Positions 54,613 through 63,561 of a stretch of 64,000 bases of DNA are shown in pieces. The notes under the pieces are model-generated. The model ran no database searches, had not been told where the DNA came from, and saw nothing but the letters and a program-made list of their open reading frames with translations. Position numbers and translations under genes: made by a program. The stretch covers positions 248,001-312,000 of the forward strand of contig NZ_FMZU01000003.1 of NCBI RefSeq assembly GCF_900101545.1, in the 5' to 3' direction. How positions within the stretch are numbered: the first letter of the stretch is position 1; each line of letters begins with the position of its first letter. This DNA comes from Variovorax sp. CF079 (GTDB lineage: Bacteria > Pseudomonadota > Gammaproteobacteria > Burkholderiales > Burkholderiaceae_C).

Positions 54613-55359
54613 TCAGCTGCGCGCGTGATGGTGCCGCGACACGAAGGCGCGCGTACGCTCATGCACCGGCGCCTCGAAGACCTGTGCGGGTGTTCCCTCC
54701 TCGAGGACCACGCCGCCATCCATAAACACCACGCGGTCGGCGGCGGCACGCGCGAAGGCCATCTCGTGCGTGACGACCAGCATCGACATGCCGGCTTCTC
54801 GCAGCTCGCGCATCACGGTCAGCACGCTGCCGACCAGCTCGGGGTCGAGAGCACTGGTTGGCTCGTCGAAGAGCATCACGCCCGGCTCCAGCGCGATCGC
54901 GCGCGCGATGCCGACGCGCTGCTGCTGCCCGCCCGACAACTCCCCCGGACGCGAGGCCGCCTTGTCCGCGAGGCCCACGCGCTCCAGTGCCGCGAGCGCG
55001 CGCCGGCGCGCTTCGTCCTTCGAATGGCCCTGCACCAGGCGCAGGGCCAGCATCACGTTGCCGAGCGCGTCCAGATGCGGATACAGGTTGAACTGCTGGA
55101 ACACCATGCCGATGCGCTGCCGGATGCGGTTGAGGTTCGCATCGGCGCGCGTGATGTCGTGGCCCTCGACCACGATCTGTCCGGCACTCGGCTCCTCGAG
55201 CCGGTTGCAGCAGCGCAGCATCGTGCTCTTGCCCGAGCCCGAAGGCCCGATCACGCAGACGAGTTCGCCCTCGCGCACGCGCAGGTCGATGCCGCGCAGC
55301 ACAGGGGTGGCGCCGTAGGCCTTGTGCAGGCCGACGACTTCGAGGACCGCAGTGCTCAC
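54613..55359 (-). CDS. Polar amino acid ABC transporter ATPase
   Basis: The 248-aa protein is of the GlnQ/HisP type. The start is GTG 55359, overlapping the stop of the binding-protein gene (GTGA); the longer frame upstream is the antisense of normal coding. Motifs are Walker [11 protein letters not shown]-loop [15 protein letters not shown], signature [15 protein letters not shown], Walker [15 protein letters not shown] and H-loop VTHEM. It powers uptake through the two permeases. Confidence 0.95.
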   Translation of the reverse strand: MSTAVLEVVGLHKAYGATPVLRGIDLRVREGELVCVIGPSGSGKSTMLRCCNRLEEPSAGQIVVEGHDITRADANLNRIRQRIGMVFQQFNLYPHLDALGNVMLALRLVQGHSKDEARRRALAALERVGLADKAASRPGELSGGQQQRVGIARAIALEPGVMLFDEPTSALDPELVGSVLTVMRELREAGMSMLVVTHEMAFARAAADRVVFMDGGVVLEEGTPAQVFEAPVHERTRAFVSRHHHARS

Positions 55360-56213
55360 GAACAGCTGGGCGTGACGGGCGTGGCGTCGTAGCCCTCGAG
55401 CCCCGGCACGCCGTGGCCGGGCGCGAGCTTGACGGCGGTGGCCGATGCATCGGGCCTGGCGCCGAACCACTTCTCCGCGAGCCTAGCGACGGTGCCGTCC
55501 TGCTTCATGCACTTGAGCGCCATCGAGGCCGCGTTGCGGCCAGCCTTGTCATCGGCCCGGAAGGCCAGCGCCCAGACCAGGCCGGTCTTCACCGTGTAGC
55601 TGGTCTGCACCGCCGGGTTCTGCTTGGCGGCCCAGCCGGCCACCGTGTTGCCCGCGAGGTTGGCGAAGGCGCGGCCCGACTGCACCGCCTGCACCGCATC
55701 GGCGTTGGTGCCGTACACGTCGAAGCTGAAGCCGTACTTCTGCGCGTTGTCCTTGGCCCAGTTCTCGTAGGCCGAGCCCTTGTTGACGGCGATGGTCTTG
55801 CCCTTGAGCTCCTCCAGCGCGGCGATGGGCGCCGTGCCCTTCTTGATGACGAAGGTGTAGTCGGTATCCAGGTAACCTTCAGTGAAGAGCATGGCCTTGG
55901 CGCGCTCGGGCGTGACGGTAACGGGCGCGAGGATGAAGTCGTACTTCTTCGCGTTCAGTCCGGGCACGAGGCCCGAGAACTCGGTGCCCTCGATCTCGAG
56001 CTTGCGGCCTTCGCGCCTGGCGAGTTCTTCGCCGAGCTCGATGTTGAAGCCCTGCAGGCCGCCGCCGAGCTTGACCATCGCGTGCGGCGCGAAGGTCGCG
56101 TCCACGCCCGTCTTGAGCGGCGCGCCTGTTTGCGCCGTGGCGGAAAACACGGCGGCGCCGGCAAGCGCTGCCCCCAGCACGCGGATCGCGACAACGCGGT
56201 TCAGTTCGCTCAT
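55356..56213 (-). CDS. Periplasmic amino-acid-type substrate-binding protein
   Basis: The 285-aa protein has a signal peptide ([28 protein letters not shown]). The SBP family 3 fold follows: [88 protein letters not shown]. It feeds the ABC transporter encoded just downstream. Context suggests a hydantoin, carbamoyl-amino acid or amino acid ligand, which the sequence alone cannot settle. Confidence 0.92.
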   Translation of the reverse strand: MSELNRVVAIRVLGAALAGAAVFSATAQTGAPLKTGVDATFAPHAMVKLGGGLQGFNIELGEELARREGRKLEIEGTEFSGLVPGLNAKKYDFILAPVTVTPERAKAMLFTEGYLDTDYTFVIKKGTAPIAALEELKGKTIAVNKGSAYENWAKDNAQKYGFSFDVYGTNADAVQAVQSGRAFANLAGNTVAGWAAKQNPAVQTSYTVKTGLVWALAFRADDKAGRNAASMALKCMKQDGTVARLAEKWFGARPDASATAVKLAPGHGVPGLEGYDATPVTPSCS

Positions 56214-56218
56214 GGTGG

Positions 56219-57196
56219 CTACTCCTGGAGAGATGAAGTTGAAGTGGAAAGGGGTGGCCCGCCCAGCGACTCGCCGGCGCCGGTGCGCTCGACGATCAGC
56301 CCGTAGTGCTCGGGCCGCCGGTGCTTGGCGAAGTTGAAGACGTGCTCGCGGAAGTTGTCGCCCAGCGCGAGGTCGGCGTTGACGACGAGCACCTCGTCTT
56401 CCTCCCCCTGCGCCTGCGCGACGATCTCCCCGCTGGGCGCGACGATGGCGGAGCCGCCGATCATGTGGAAGCCGTCCTCGGCCCCGCACTTGGCCGAAGC
56501 CGCGACCCACATCGCGTTCTGGTAGGCCGCGGCCTGCAGCGACAACAGGTGGCTGGACATGCGCAGGTGCGGCGGCTCGCTCCAGTGGATGTTCCAGCTC
56601 GGCGTGTTGTAGCCCAGCACGGCGAGCTCGGCGCTTTGCAGGCCCATCACGCGGAAGGTCTCGGGCCAGCGCCGGTCGTTGCAGATGCACATGCCGATCC
56701 GCGTGCCGAGCGTCTTCCAGACCTTGAAGCCCTCATTGCCGACCTCGAAGTACTTCTTCTCCAGGTGCTGGAACGGCGCTTCGGGCTTGTGGTCCGAGTG
56801 GCCGGGCAGATGGATCTTGCGGTAGCGACCGACGATGTTCGCTTGGTCGTCCACCAGCACCGCGGTGTTGAAGCGCCGGCCGTCCTCCGTGAGCTCGGCG
56901 TAGCCCAGATAGAAGCCGATGCGCAGCTCGCGCGCGAGGTCGAAGAGCGGCTGCGTCTCGGCGCTCGGCATGGAGGGCTCGAAGAAACGCTCGGTGACCT
57001 CCGCGTCGGGCAGCCAGTAGCGCGGAAAGAAGGTGGTAAGCGCGAGCTCGGGAAACACCACCATGCGCGCGCCGCGGCTGCGCGCCTCGCGCATCATGGC
57101 GACAAGGCGGGCGACGACGCCAGCGCGGCTGTTCGCGAGATGAACCGGCCCGAGCTGGGCGACGGCGAGGCCGAAGCGGCGCGATGTGGAACTCAT
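56219..57196 (-). CDS. N-carbamoyl-D-amino acid hydrolase
   Basis: The 325-aa nitrilase-superfamily enzyme removes the carbamoyl group from N-carbamoyl-D-amino acids, giving the D-amino acid, CO2 and ammonia. The Glu-Lys-Cys triad is visible as VFPELALTTFFPRY, GRYRKIHLPG and GMCICNDRRWPETFR; CNDRRWPE is the signature of D-carbamoylases. It overlaps the hydantoinase gene by 4 nt, which makes the D-hydantoinase/D-carbamoylase pathway coherent. Confidence 0.9.
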   Translation of the reverse strand: MSSTSRRFGLAVAQLGPVHLANSRAGVVARLVAMMREARSRGARMVVFPELALTTFFPRYWLPDAEVTERFFEPSMPSAETQPLFDLARELRIGFYLGYAELTEDGRRFNTAVLVDDQANIVGRYRKIHLPGHSDHKPEAPFQHLEKKYFEVGNEGFKVWKTLGTRIGMCICNDRRWPETFRVMGLQSAELAVLGYNTPSWNIHWSEPPHLRMSSHLLSLQAAAYQNAMWVAASAKCGAEDGFHMIGGSAIVAPSGEIVAQAQGEEDEVLVVNADLALGDNFREHVFNFAKHRRPEHYGLIVERTGAGESLGGPPLSTSTSSLQE

Positions 57197-58707
57197 TCAG
57201 GGTCTTTCTGCATGCCTTTGAGGCGCTTGAAAAATGGGCTGGAGGCGCCATCGGCGGCGCGGCGCGCGTGCGCGGCCAGCGGCTCGGGTATGCCGCGCGG
57301 GAGGTACTGGCCCGATCCGCGTTCGGCGTGCATCCGGCCGTCCTCGACGATCACGCGGCCTCGGCTCACGACCACCTCGGGCCAGCCGCGCACGGTACGG
57401 CCTTCATAGGGCGTGTAGCCCACGTTGTCGTGCAGCATCGCGGTGCTCACCTGCACCTCGCGCCCGGGGTTCCACAGCGCGATGTCGGCATCGGCGCCGA
57501 TCGCGATGGTTCCCTTGCGCGGCAGCAGGCCGTAGAGGCGGGCGTGGTTGGTGGCAGTGAGCGCGACGAATTCCTCGATCGTGATGCGGCCGCCCATCAC
57601 CCCCTCGGAGAACAGCAGCGGCATGCGCAGCTCGATGCCGGGCACGCCGTTGGCCATGTCCTTGAAGGTGGTCGCATCGCCATACGGCAGCTTGCCGCTC
57701 TGGTCGTAACGGTAGGGCGCGTGGTCGGACGAATACACGGACAGCGTGCCGTCCTTGAAGCCGTCCCACACCGCCTGCTGCGAAGCCGCGTCGCGCGGCG
57801 GCGGCGAGCAGCAGAACTTGGCGCCCTCAAGCCCGGGCTTGTCGAGGTCGTCGGCCGTGAGAAAGAGATACTGCGGGCAGCTCTCCGCATGCACGCTGGC
57901 GCCCAGCGCGCGCGCGTCGCGCAGCACCTGCACCGTTTCGGCGCCGGCCACGTGCACGATCAGCGCGGGCACGTCGATGAGCCGCGACAGCGCGATCGCA
58001 CGCTGCGTGGCCTCGGTCTCGGCCAGCGGATCGTGCGCCACGCGGTGATACTTGGGCGCGACACGGCCGGCATCGAGAAGGCGGCGCGCGATCCAGCGGA
58101 TCATGTCGTGGTTCTCGGCATGGATCATCACCAGCGCGCCCTCCTCGCCCGCGAGCTTCAGCACGTCCAGCAGCTGGTAGTCGTCGAGCTTCAGGCGGTC
58201 GTAGGTCATGTAGACCTTGAGCGATGTGATGCCGTCGCGGATGGCCTGCGGCAGGTCCTGCTTCAGCGCCTGATCGTCGGGGTTCGCGAGGATCAGGTGA
58301 AAGCCGTAGTCGATGACGGCCTTCTCGCGCGCGAGTGCCGCGTAGTCGGCCACGACCTTCGGAATCGCCATGCCGCGGTGCTGCGCCGCGAAGGGAATGA
58401 TGGTGGTGGTGCCGCCGAACGCGGCCGACACGGTGGCCGAGTGGAAGTCGTCCGCGCACATCACGCCCATGCCCGAGAGCTGTTCGACGTGGCAGTGGCT
58501 GTCGATGCCGCCGGGAAGCACCCAGCGGCCGGTGGCGTTGATGTCGCGCAGTCCCGCCGGCAGACCGGGCGCGATGGCGGCGATGACGCCGCCGCGCACG
58601 CCGATGTCGGCGGTGAAGGTCTCGGTGGCGGTGGAGATGCGGCCGCCCCGCACGGTGAGGTCGAAGGGCGCGGCGGGATCAGCGACGGAAGTGTTCATCG
58701 TCGTCAC
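57193..58707 (-). CDS. D-hydantoinase/dihydropyrimidinase
   Basis: The 504-aa cyclic amidohydrolase opens hydantoin or dihydropyrimidine rings to N-carbamoyl amino acids. Seen motifs are the first metal pair GGIDSHCHVEQ, the lysine to be carbamylated in TSLKVYMTYD, MIHAENHDMI, IVHVAGAETV, and the VYSSDHAPYRY aspartate region. The C-terminus (about 450-504) is typical of hydantoinases. ATG at 58707 or 58698 could be used. It starts 3 nt after the stop of the DHDPS-family gene. Confidence 0.93.
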   Translation of the reverse strand: MTTMNTSVADPAAPFDLTVRGGRISTATETFTADIGVRGGVIAAIAPGLPAGLRDINATGRWVLPGGIDSHCHVEQLSGMGVMCADDFHSATVSAAFGGTTTIIPFAAQHRGMAIPKVVADYAALAREKAVIDYGFHLILANPDDQALKQDLPQAIRDGITSLKVYMTYDRLKLDDYQLLDVLKLAGEEGALVMIHAENHDMIRWIARRLLDAGRVAPKYHRVAHDPLAETEATQRAIALSRLIDVPALIVHVAGAETVQVLRDARALGASVHAESCPQYLFLTADDLDKPGLEGAKFCCSPPPRDAASQQAVWDGFKDGTLSVYSSDHAPYRYDQSGKLPYGDATTFKDMANGVPGIELRMPLLFSEGVMGGRITIEEFVALTATNHARLYGLLPRKGTIAIGADADIALWNPGREVQVSTAMLHDNVGYTPYEGRTVRGWPEVVVSRGRVIVEDGRMHAERGSGQYLPRGIPEPLAAHARRAADGASSPFFKRLKGMQKDPE

Positions 58708-58710
58708 CCA

Positions 58711-59649
58711 CTATGCGATCGCCTGCGCGCCGGTCGCTTGGAGCGACAGGCCGACGCGCGCCACGACAGCTTCGATCTCGGCCTCGGTCAGAGCATCGAT
58801 GCGCATGCCGGGCGAGCGAATGGCTGCCGAGCCGATCGCCCCGCGCCGCATGTAGATGTATTTGCGCAGCGCCAGCCCCACCTTGGGCTGGAATTCGTAG
58901 CGGATGAGCGGGCAGTACTTGTCGAACACGGCCGCCGCGCCCGCCACGTCGCCGGCCGCGTAGAGCGCGTGGATGCGCACCAGGATTTCGGGGAACGCGA
59001 AGCCCGTCATGGTGCCGATGGCCCCGCGCTGCAGCTCTTCGAGAAAATACACGCCACCGAGACCGCCGAAGATGCGCATGGCGTCGCCGGCCAGTTCGCG
59101 GATGCGCGTGATCTTCGGGCCGACGGGCGGCTCTTCCATCTTGATGATGTTCACGCCGCCTTCTTTCGCGAGGCGTGCCACCAGCTCAGGCCTGATCTCG
59201 GTACCGAAGGAATCGGGGAAGTCGTGGATGGCGACGGCGATGCCGACCGATTGCGCGACCGTGCGGTAGTAGTCGAAGAGCACCGTGTCTGACGCGTTGT
59301 CCAGCGGCGCGACGAACACAGCCGCCGCGCCCAGCGCCTCGGCCTCGACCGCCTGCTCTACCGCGCCCGCGATGCCGAGCGCGCGCACGCCGACCCACAC
59401 CGGCAGGCGCCCTGCCGACGCCTTGATGAAGGCGCCGATCACGTCCCTGCGTTCCTGCGCCGAGAGCTTGTGCGCTTCACCGAGGAAGCCCAGTACTGCG
59501 AGGCCCGCGGCGCCGGCATCGACCTGAAATTCGACCAGCGTGGCGATGCTTTCGAGATCGATCTCGCGGTTGGCGAGGAAGGGCGTCGGGCAGATCGTGT
59601 AGACGCCGGTGGCGCTCATGGCGCCGCTTGGAGAGAGTGTCTTTGTCAT
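58711..59649 (-). CDS. Dihydrodipicolinate synthase-family aldolase/lyase
   Basis: The 312-aa TIM-barrel protein has GVYTICPTPFLANREIDLESIATLVEFQVDAGAAGLAVLGFLGEAHKLSAQER, a Tyr region DYYRTVAQ and the Schiff-base lysine in VNIIKMEEPPVG. It is too divergent from DapA, and out of place for lysine synthesis. Catabolic members split or condense keto acids. A second ATG at 59619 could be the true start. Its place between an amidohydrolase and the hydantoinase suggests a role in using the same substrate; the reaction is unknown. Confidence 0.8.
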   Translation of the reverse strand: MTKTLSPSGAMSATGVYTICPTPFLANREIDLESIATLVEFQVDAGAAGLAVLGFLGEAHKLSAQERRDVIGAFIKASAGRLPVWVGVRALGIAGAVEQAVEAEALGAAAVFVAPLDNASDTVLFDYYRTVAQSVGIAVAIHDFPDSFGTEIRPELVARLAKEGGVNIIKMEEPPVGPKITRIRELAGDAMRIFGGLGGVYFLEELQRGAIGTMTGFAFPEILVRIHALYAAGDVAGAAAVFDKYCPLIRYEFQPKVGLALRKYIYMRRGAIGSAAIRSPGMRIDALTEAEIEAVVARVGLSLQATGAQAIA

Positions 59650-59679
59650 TCGAATGTCGACCGGATCAGGGAAGGCGTT

Positions 59680-61209
59680 TCAGTGGGTGTGCTGGCACGC
59701 GCCGTAGCGATGCACGTGAAAGGGCTCCGCCGCCAAGCCGGGACAGAAGCTGCCGACCACCGGCTCCAGTTCGCAATAGAGCGCGTGGTTCGAGTGGTTC
59801 AGGCGCTCGAGCCGCTCGACGGCGTTCTCCGCGTCGCGCGCGAGCTTGTGCATGTCGACATGCAGCAGCTTGCGTTGCGCGACGACCATGCGCCCGCCCA
59901 CCATCACCGAGTCGACCGCGCCGCCGTCCTCGGCATGCACCAGCGAGTTGGTGATGTTGATGAGCGGGATCATGTTGATGTTGCGACTGTCGAGGAACAC
60001 CACGTCCGCCTTGTAGCCTGGCGCGATGCGGCCCAGCGTGTCGCCGAAGCCCAGCGCCCGCGCGCTGCCCACCGTGGCGGCGCGCAGCACTTCGCCGGTG
60101 GTGATCCAGTTCTGCCAGTCCGGGCCCTGCACCTTCGACACCATCGAAGCGAGGCGCATGGCTTCGAACATGTTCTGGTTGTCCGAGCAGTTGGAGCCGT
60201 CGGTGCCGATGCCCACGTTCACTCCGCTCGACAGCATCCTGCGCATGTTCGCGAGGCCGCTGCCCAGGCGCATGTTGCTGCCCGGGTTGTGCGCGACCGA
60301 GGCACCCCTGTCGCCGAGCAGCTTCATGTCGTCGTCATCCAGCCATACGCCGTGGGCCACGGTGAAGCCGGGACCGACGAGGCCGAGCTTGTCCATGTGC
60401 GCCGTGAGCGTGGTGCCGTAGGTGCGCATGCCGGCGATGGCCTGGACCTTCGATTCGGACACGTGCGAATGCATCGGCAGGCCGTGTTCGTGCGCGAGGT
60501 TGCGGCAGCCGATCAGGAACTCGTCGGTGCAGTGGTGCGGAATGGTCGGCGCGATGGCGAGCCGGACCTGGCCGGTGTCGCCGTGCCAGTGCTTCACCGT
60601 GTCGGCCATGGCTTTCAGGATCGAATCGGTGGGCGCCATGCGCATTCGCTCCACTTCCTTGCGCAGCTTGGGCGGAAGCGCTTCGAGCAGCCCCGGAATC
60701 GCCTCGAAGAAGCTCAGGTTCGCCACCATCGGCGCGAGCACGGCGCGCATGCCCGCCTGCGTGTAGGCCGCGGCGGCGGCCTGCATGCCCTCCACGGTCG
60801 GGCTCGGAAACTCGAAGGTCAAGTCGTAGCAGGCGGTGCAGCCCTTTAGCAGCATCTCCGACGCGCCGATGAGCGTGGCGAGGTGCTTGTCCTCGGAGGA
60901 GCGGTTGCCGCTGATCCACGGGCCGGCGGTGAGTAGCAGCTCCAGCGTCCAGCGGTCGCCCATGCCGCGCGCGAGATTGCCGTGGCCGTGCGTGTGGGCG
61001 TTGACAAGCCCGGGGTGCAGCAGCATGCCGGCGGCGTCGACTCCCTGCGTGCCTTCGGGCACGACCATGCCGGGCGCGCCGAGTTCGTGGATGGTGTCGT
61101 CCTTGATGAGGATGTCGACCGTGCGGGGCATCGGCACGCCGGGCTCGACCAGCCGGCCGCCGCGGATCACTGTCCAGTCGGGCGTCGTACGGGCAGCTTC
61201 GTTGAGCAT
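59680..61209 (-). CDS. Amidohydrolase/deaminase of the AtzA-TrzA type
   Basis: The protein is about 509 aa from ATG 61209. Metal ligands are LVNAHTHGHGN (HxH), PMHSHVSESK, TVAHGVWLDDDD and GIGTDGSNCSDNQN, the pattern of the guanine deaminase/chlorohydrolase/SAH-deaminase branch. Substrates in this branch are heterocyclic amines or ring amides. It is the first gene of the catabolic operon, 30 nt before the DHDPS-family gene. Activity on a hydantoin-related ring is inferred from context. Confidence 0.88.
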   Translation of the reverse strand: MLNEAARTTPDWTVIRGGRLVEPGVPMPRTVDILIKDDTIHELGAPGMVVPEGTQGVDAAGMLLHPGLVNAHTHGHGNLARGMGDRWTLELLLTAGPWISGNRSSEDKHLATLIGASEMLLKGCTACYDLTFEFPSPTVEGMQAAAAAYTQAGMRAVLAPMVANLSFFEAIPGLLEALPPKLRKEVERMRMAPTDSILKAMADTVKHWHGDTGQVRLAIAPTIPHHCTDEFLIGCRNLAHEHGLPMHSHVSESKVQAIAGMRTYGTTLTAHMDKLGLVGPGFTVAHGVWLDDDDMKLLGDRGASVAHNPGSNMRLGSGLANMRRMLSSGVNVGIGTDGSNCSDNQNMFEAMRLASMVSKVQGPDWQNWITTGEVLRAATVGSARALGFGDTLGRIAPGYKADVVFLDSRNINMIPLINITNSLVHAEDGGAVDSVMVGGRMVVAQRKLLHVDMHKLARDAENAVERLERLNHSNHALYCELEPVVGSFCPGLAAEPFHVHRYGACQHTH

Positions 61210-61304
61210 GGGCGGGGTCCTGGGAAAGTGAGTTGACGCAACGCGAGGCGTCGGACGCAATGGTGTGGCGCGCGGCGGCGCTTGTCGTATGCTGATTTGT
61301 GGTG

Positions 61305-61320
61305 CGTCCTTAACAGGACG
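61305..61320. promoter_or_regulatory. Inverted repeat in front of the catabolic operon
   Basis: CGTCCT-TAAC-AGGACG has perfect 6-bp arms and shares the CCTTAAC core with the dyad at 62335-62355. It lies between the LysR gene stop and the first operon gene, so it may be a second regulator site. A weak hairpin at the end of the LysR transcript is the alternative; no T-run follows. Confidence 0.35.
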
Positions 61321-61348
61321 TTATGGCGTGGTCCGGCGTGCCGCTGCC

Positions 61349-62308
61349 TCAGGCGGCGTGACGCAGCAGCTCGGAAGCTCCGTCATTCGCCGGCACATCC
61401 GCATCCGGCGAAGCAAAGCCCTGCTGCGCCAGCAACGCACGCAAGGTACCGACGAAAGCCTGCGCCGGCTGCGACAAAGGCTCGTAGCACGGATACACGA
61501 GGTTCGCGATCAGCGAAGGTGCACCGGCCAACGGCCGAACGACAAAGTGATTCGCGGGCCAGCTGCGCACCGAGAACTCGTCCACGATGGCGATGCCCGC
61601 CCCCATCTCGACCAGCGCGCAGGCGTTCTGCGGCGAGCCGACTTCGATCGCCGCCTTCAACGGCTCGTCCACCGCCTCGTACATGTCGGCGATGCGCATG
61701 CCCAGCGGGGTGTCGCGCCCATAGCTCACCAGCGCAAACGGTCGCAGGTCCGCGAGCTTCAGCGTCGACCGGCGGGCCAACGGATGGTTGTACGGGCAGA
61801 TGCAGACCATCGTGCCACGCGCGATCGGCGTCACCTGCAGGTTCGGATGGTCCATCGGAAGGATGACCACGCCGAGATCCGCCTGGCGATTCAGCAACCG
61901 ATCCTTCAGATGCGCATAGCTCAGGAACTGGAAGGTCACCCGCACATCCGCGTTGCTCTGCCGGAAGCGCGCGATGACCTGCGGAATCAGCGTCTGGCCG
62001 ATGCTCGGGCTCGACACCACGTGCAGCAGACCATGTCGCCGATCGGCCAGATCGTGCGCCAGCTCGCTCACGCGCTGCACGCCGAGGTACACGTTCTCCA
62101 CCTCGCGAATCAACTGCTTGGCCTCCGGCGTGGCATAGAGCCGGCCCTTGATGCGCTCGAACAACGCGAAGCCGAGACGGCTCTCGGTATAGGACAGCAG
62201 GCGGCTCACCGCGGGCTGCGACACGTGCAGCACACGGGATGCGCCGCTGATGGAACCCGTCGTCATCACCGCCCGGAACACTTCGATCTGACGCAGGTTC
62301 ATGGACAT
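61349..62308 (-). CDS. LysR-family regulator of the hydantoin locus
   Basis: The protein is about 319 aa from ATG 62308 (MSMNLRQIEVFRAVMTTGSISGASRVLHVSQPAVSRLLSYTESRLGFALFERIKGRLYATPEA), with a complete N-terminal winged HTH and a C-terminal effector domain (VVSSPSIGQTLIPQVIARFR...GTMVCICPYNHPLARR). Longer frames upstream lack codon support. It is divergent from the racemase gene, separated by a T-N11-A dyad, and lies upstream of the eight-gene operon on the same strand. It probably senses the pathway substrate and controls both. Confidence 0.9.
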   Translation of the reverse strand: MSMNLRQIEVFRAVMTTGSISGASRVLHVSQPAVSRLLSYTESRLGFALFERIKGRLYATPEAKQLIREVENVYLGVQRVSELAHDLADRRHGLLHVVSSPSIGQTLIPQVIARFRQSNADVRVTFQFLSYAHLKDRLLNRQADLGVVILPMDHPNLQVTPIARGTMVCICPYNHPLARRSTLKLADLRPFALVSYGRDTPLGMRIADMYEAVDEPLKAAIEVGSPQNACALVEMGAGIAIVDEFSVRSWPANHFVVRPLAGAPSLIANLVYPCYEPLSQPAQAFVGTLRALLAQQGFASPDADVPANDGASELLRHAA

Positions 62309-62334
62309 GGAGACTTCCTTGCACTGAAATGAGG

Positions 62335-62355
62335 CCCTTAACTTCGCGTTAAGGG
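62335..62355. promoter_or_regulatory. LysR-type operator between regulator and racemase
   Basis: CCCTTAAC-TTCGC-GTTAAGGG has perfect 8-bp arms and contains the LysR motif T-N11-A (TAACTTCGCGTTA). It lies 27 nt upstream of the LysR start and 87 nt upstream of the racemase start, a normal place for divergent control. Confidence 0.75.
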
Positions 62356-62441
62356 AGACCCACAAAACAGCAAGGAACGTGCCGTTCACGCGCGGCAGGC
62401 CGCACCTAGACTTTGAGCGACCACCACTCTGGAGGACCGCG

Positions 62442-63125
62442 ATGCGATCCACCGTCTTCGTCATCAACCCGAACTCGACCGAGGCCGTGACCGCAGGCAT
62501 CGACGCCGCCATGGCGCCATTGCGCATGGCCGGCGGCCCCGACATCCGTTGCCTCACGCTCGCCGAAGGCCCGCCAGGCATCCAGACGCAGCGCGACGTG
62601 GAATCGGTCATCCCGCCACTCGCGCGCCTCGCGCAGTCGCTCGAAGAAGAAGCCGGCGCCTTCGTCATCGCCTGCTTCAGCGACCCGGGCCTTCATCTGG
62701 TGCGCGAAGCGGTGCGCCGCCCGGTCCTGGGCATCAGCGAATGCGGCGTGCTGACAGCCCTGACGCTGGGCCACACCTTCGGCGTGATCGCCATCCTGCA
62801 AGGCTCCATTCCACGCCACCTGCGCACCTGGGGCGCGATGGGCGTGCTGGACCGCTTCGTCGGCGAGATGGCGATCGACATACCGGTGACCGAACTGATC
62901 GACGCCGAGCGCACGCTGGCGCGCATGATCGAAGTCGGACGGCGCCTGCGCGACGAGCGCCAGGCGCAGGTGATCGTGATGGGCTGCGCCGGCATGGCCG
63001 CGTACCGCGCGCCGCTGCAACGCGCTCTGGGCATTCCGGTCGTCGAGCCGAGCCAGGCGGCGGCGGTCATGGCGCTGGGACGCGTGCGGCTCGACTGGGA
63101 AATGGTGGCCGGAAGCGCCACATGA
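62442..63125 (+). CDS. Hydantoin racemase (Asp/Glu racemase family)
   Basis: The 227-aa protein starts at ATG 62442, with GGAGG upstream. Asp/Glu/hydantoin racemase features are VFVINPNSTEAVTAGI, the first catalytic Cys in FVIACFSDPGL, GISECGVLTALTLGHTFGVI, and the second Cys in VIVMGCAGMAAY. It interconverts L- and D-5-substituted hydantoins, so the D-selective hydantoinase and carbamoylase can use both isomers. It is transcribed away from the LysR gene. Confidence 0.9.
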   Translation: MRSTVFVINPNSTEAVTAGIDAAMAPLRMAGGPDIRCLTLAEGPPGIQTQRDVESVIPPLARLAQSLEEEAGAFVIACFSDPGLHLVREAVRRPVLGISECGVLTALTLGHTFGVIAILQGSIPRHLRTWGAMGVLDRFVGEMAIDIPVTELIDAERTLARMIEVGRRLRDERQAQVIVMGCAGMAAYRAPLQRALGIPVVEPSQAAAVMALGRVRLDWEMVAGSAT

Positions 63126-63149
63126 GCGAGGCCTCCATGAACGACTCCG

Positions 63150-63555
63150 ACGCGCGGGTGTGCTCGGTGGTCCTGCAAGCCGCGTCGAGCACCGGCATGT
63201 CCACCGCGTAGGCGATGCGCAGGTAGTTGGCGAGGTCGAGGTCGGTTTCGAGCCGCCGGCCCTCGGGCGTGGAATGGCCCAGCAGTTCCTTGCAGTTCGC
63301 GAAGACGTAGAACGCGCCTTCAGGTGTGCCGCTCGCGAGGCTGTCGATGCGTGCGACGGTCTGCAGCACGCGGTCGCGGCGTTCGGCGAGCATCGCCAGC
63401 CAATCGTCGATGAAGCCGGTTCTCCCGTCGAGTGCCCCCACGGCGGCGGCCTGCGAGATCGAGCAGGCGTTCGAGGTGCTTTGCGACCGCAGCACCTGCA
63501 GGGCGTCGACCAGCCAGCGCGGCCCCGCCGCGTAGTCGATGCGCCAGCCCGTCAT
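63150..63555 (-). pseudogene. Class I aminotransferase, C-terminal fragment
   Basis: MTGWRIDYAAGPRWLVDALQVLRSQSTSNACSISQAAAVGALDG and GTPEGAFYVFANCKELLG...LRIAYAVDMPVLDAACR match the C-terminal third of aspartate-type aminotransferases. The N-terminal two thirds, including the PLP lysine, are absent, because the sequence upstream (above 63556) belongs to a LysR fragment on the other strand. It is therefore a remnant. Confidence 0.8.
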
Positions 63556-63561
63556 CCAATG

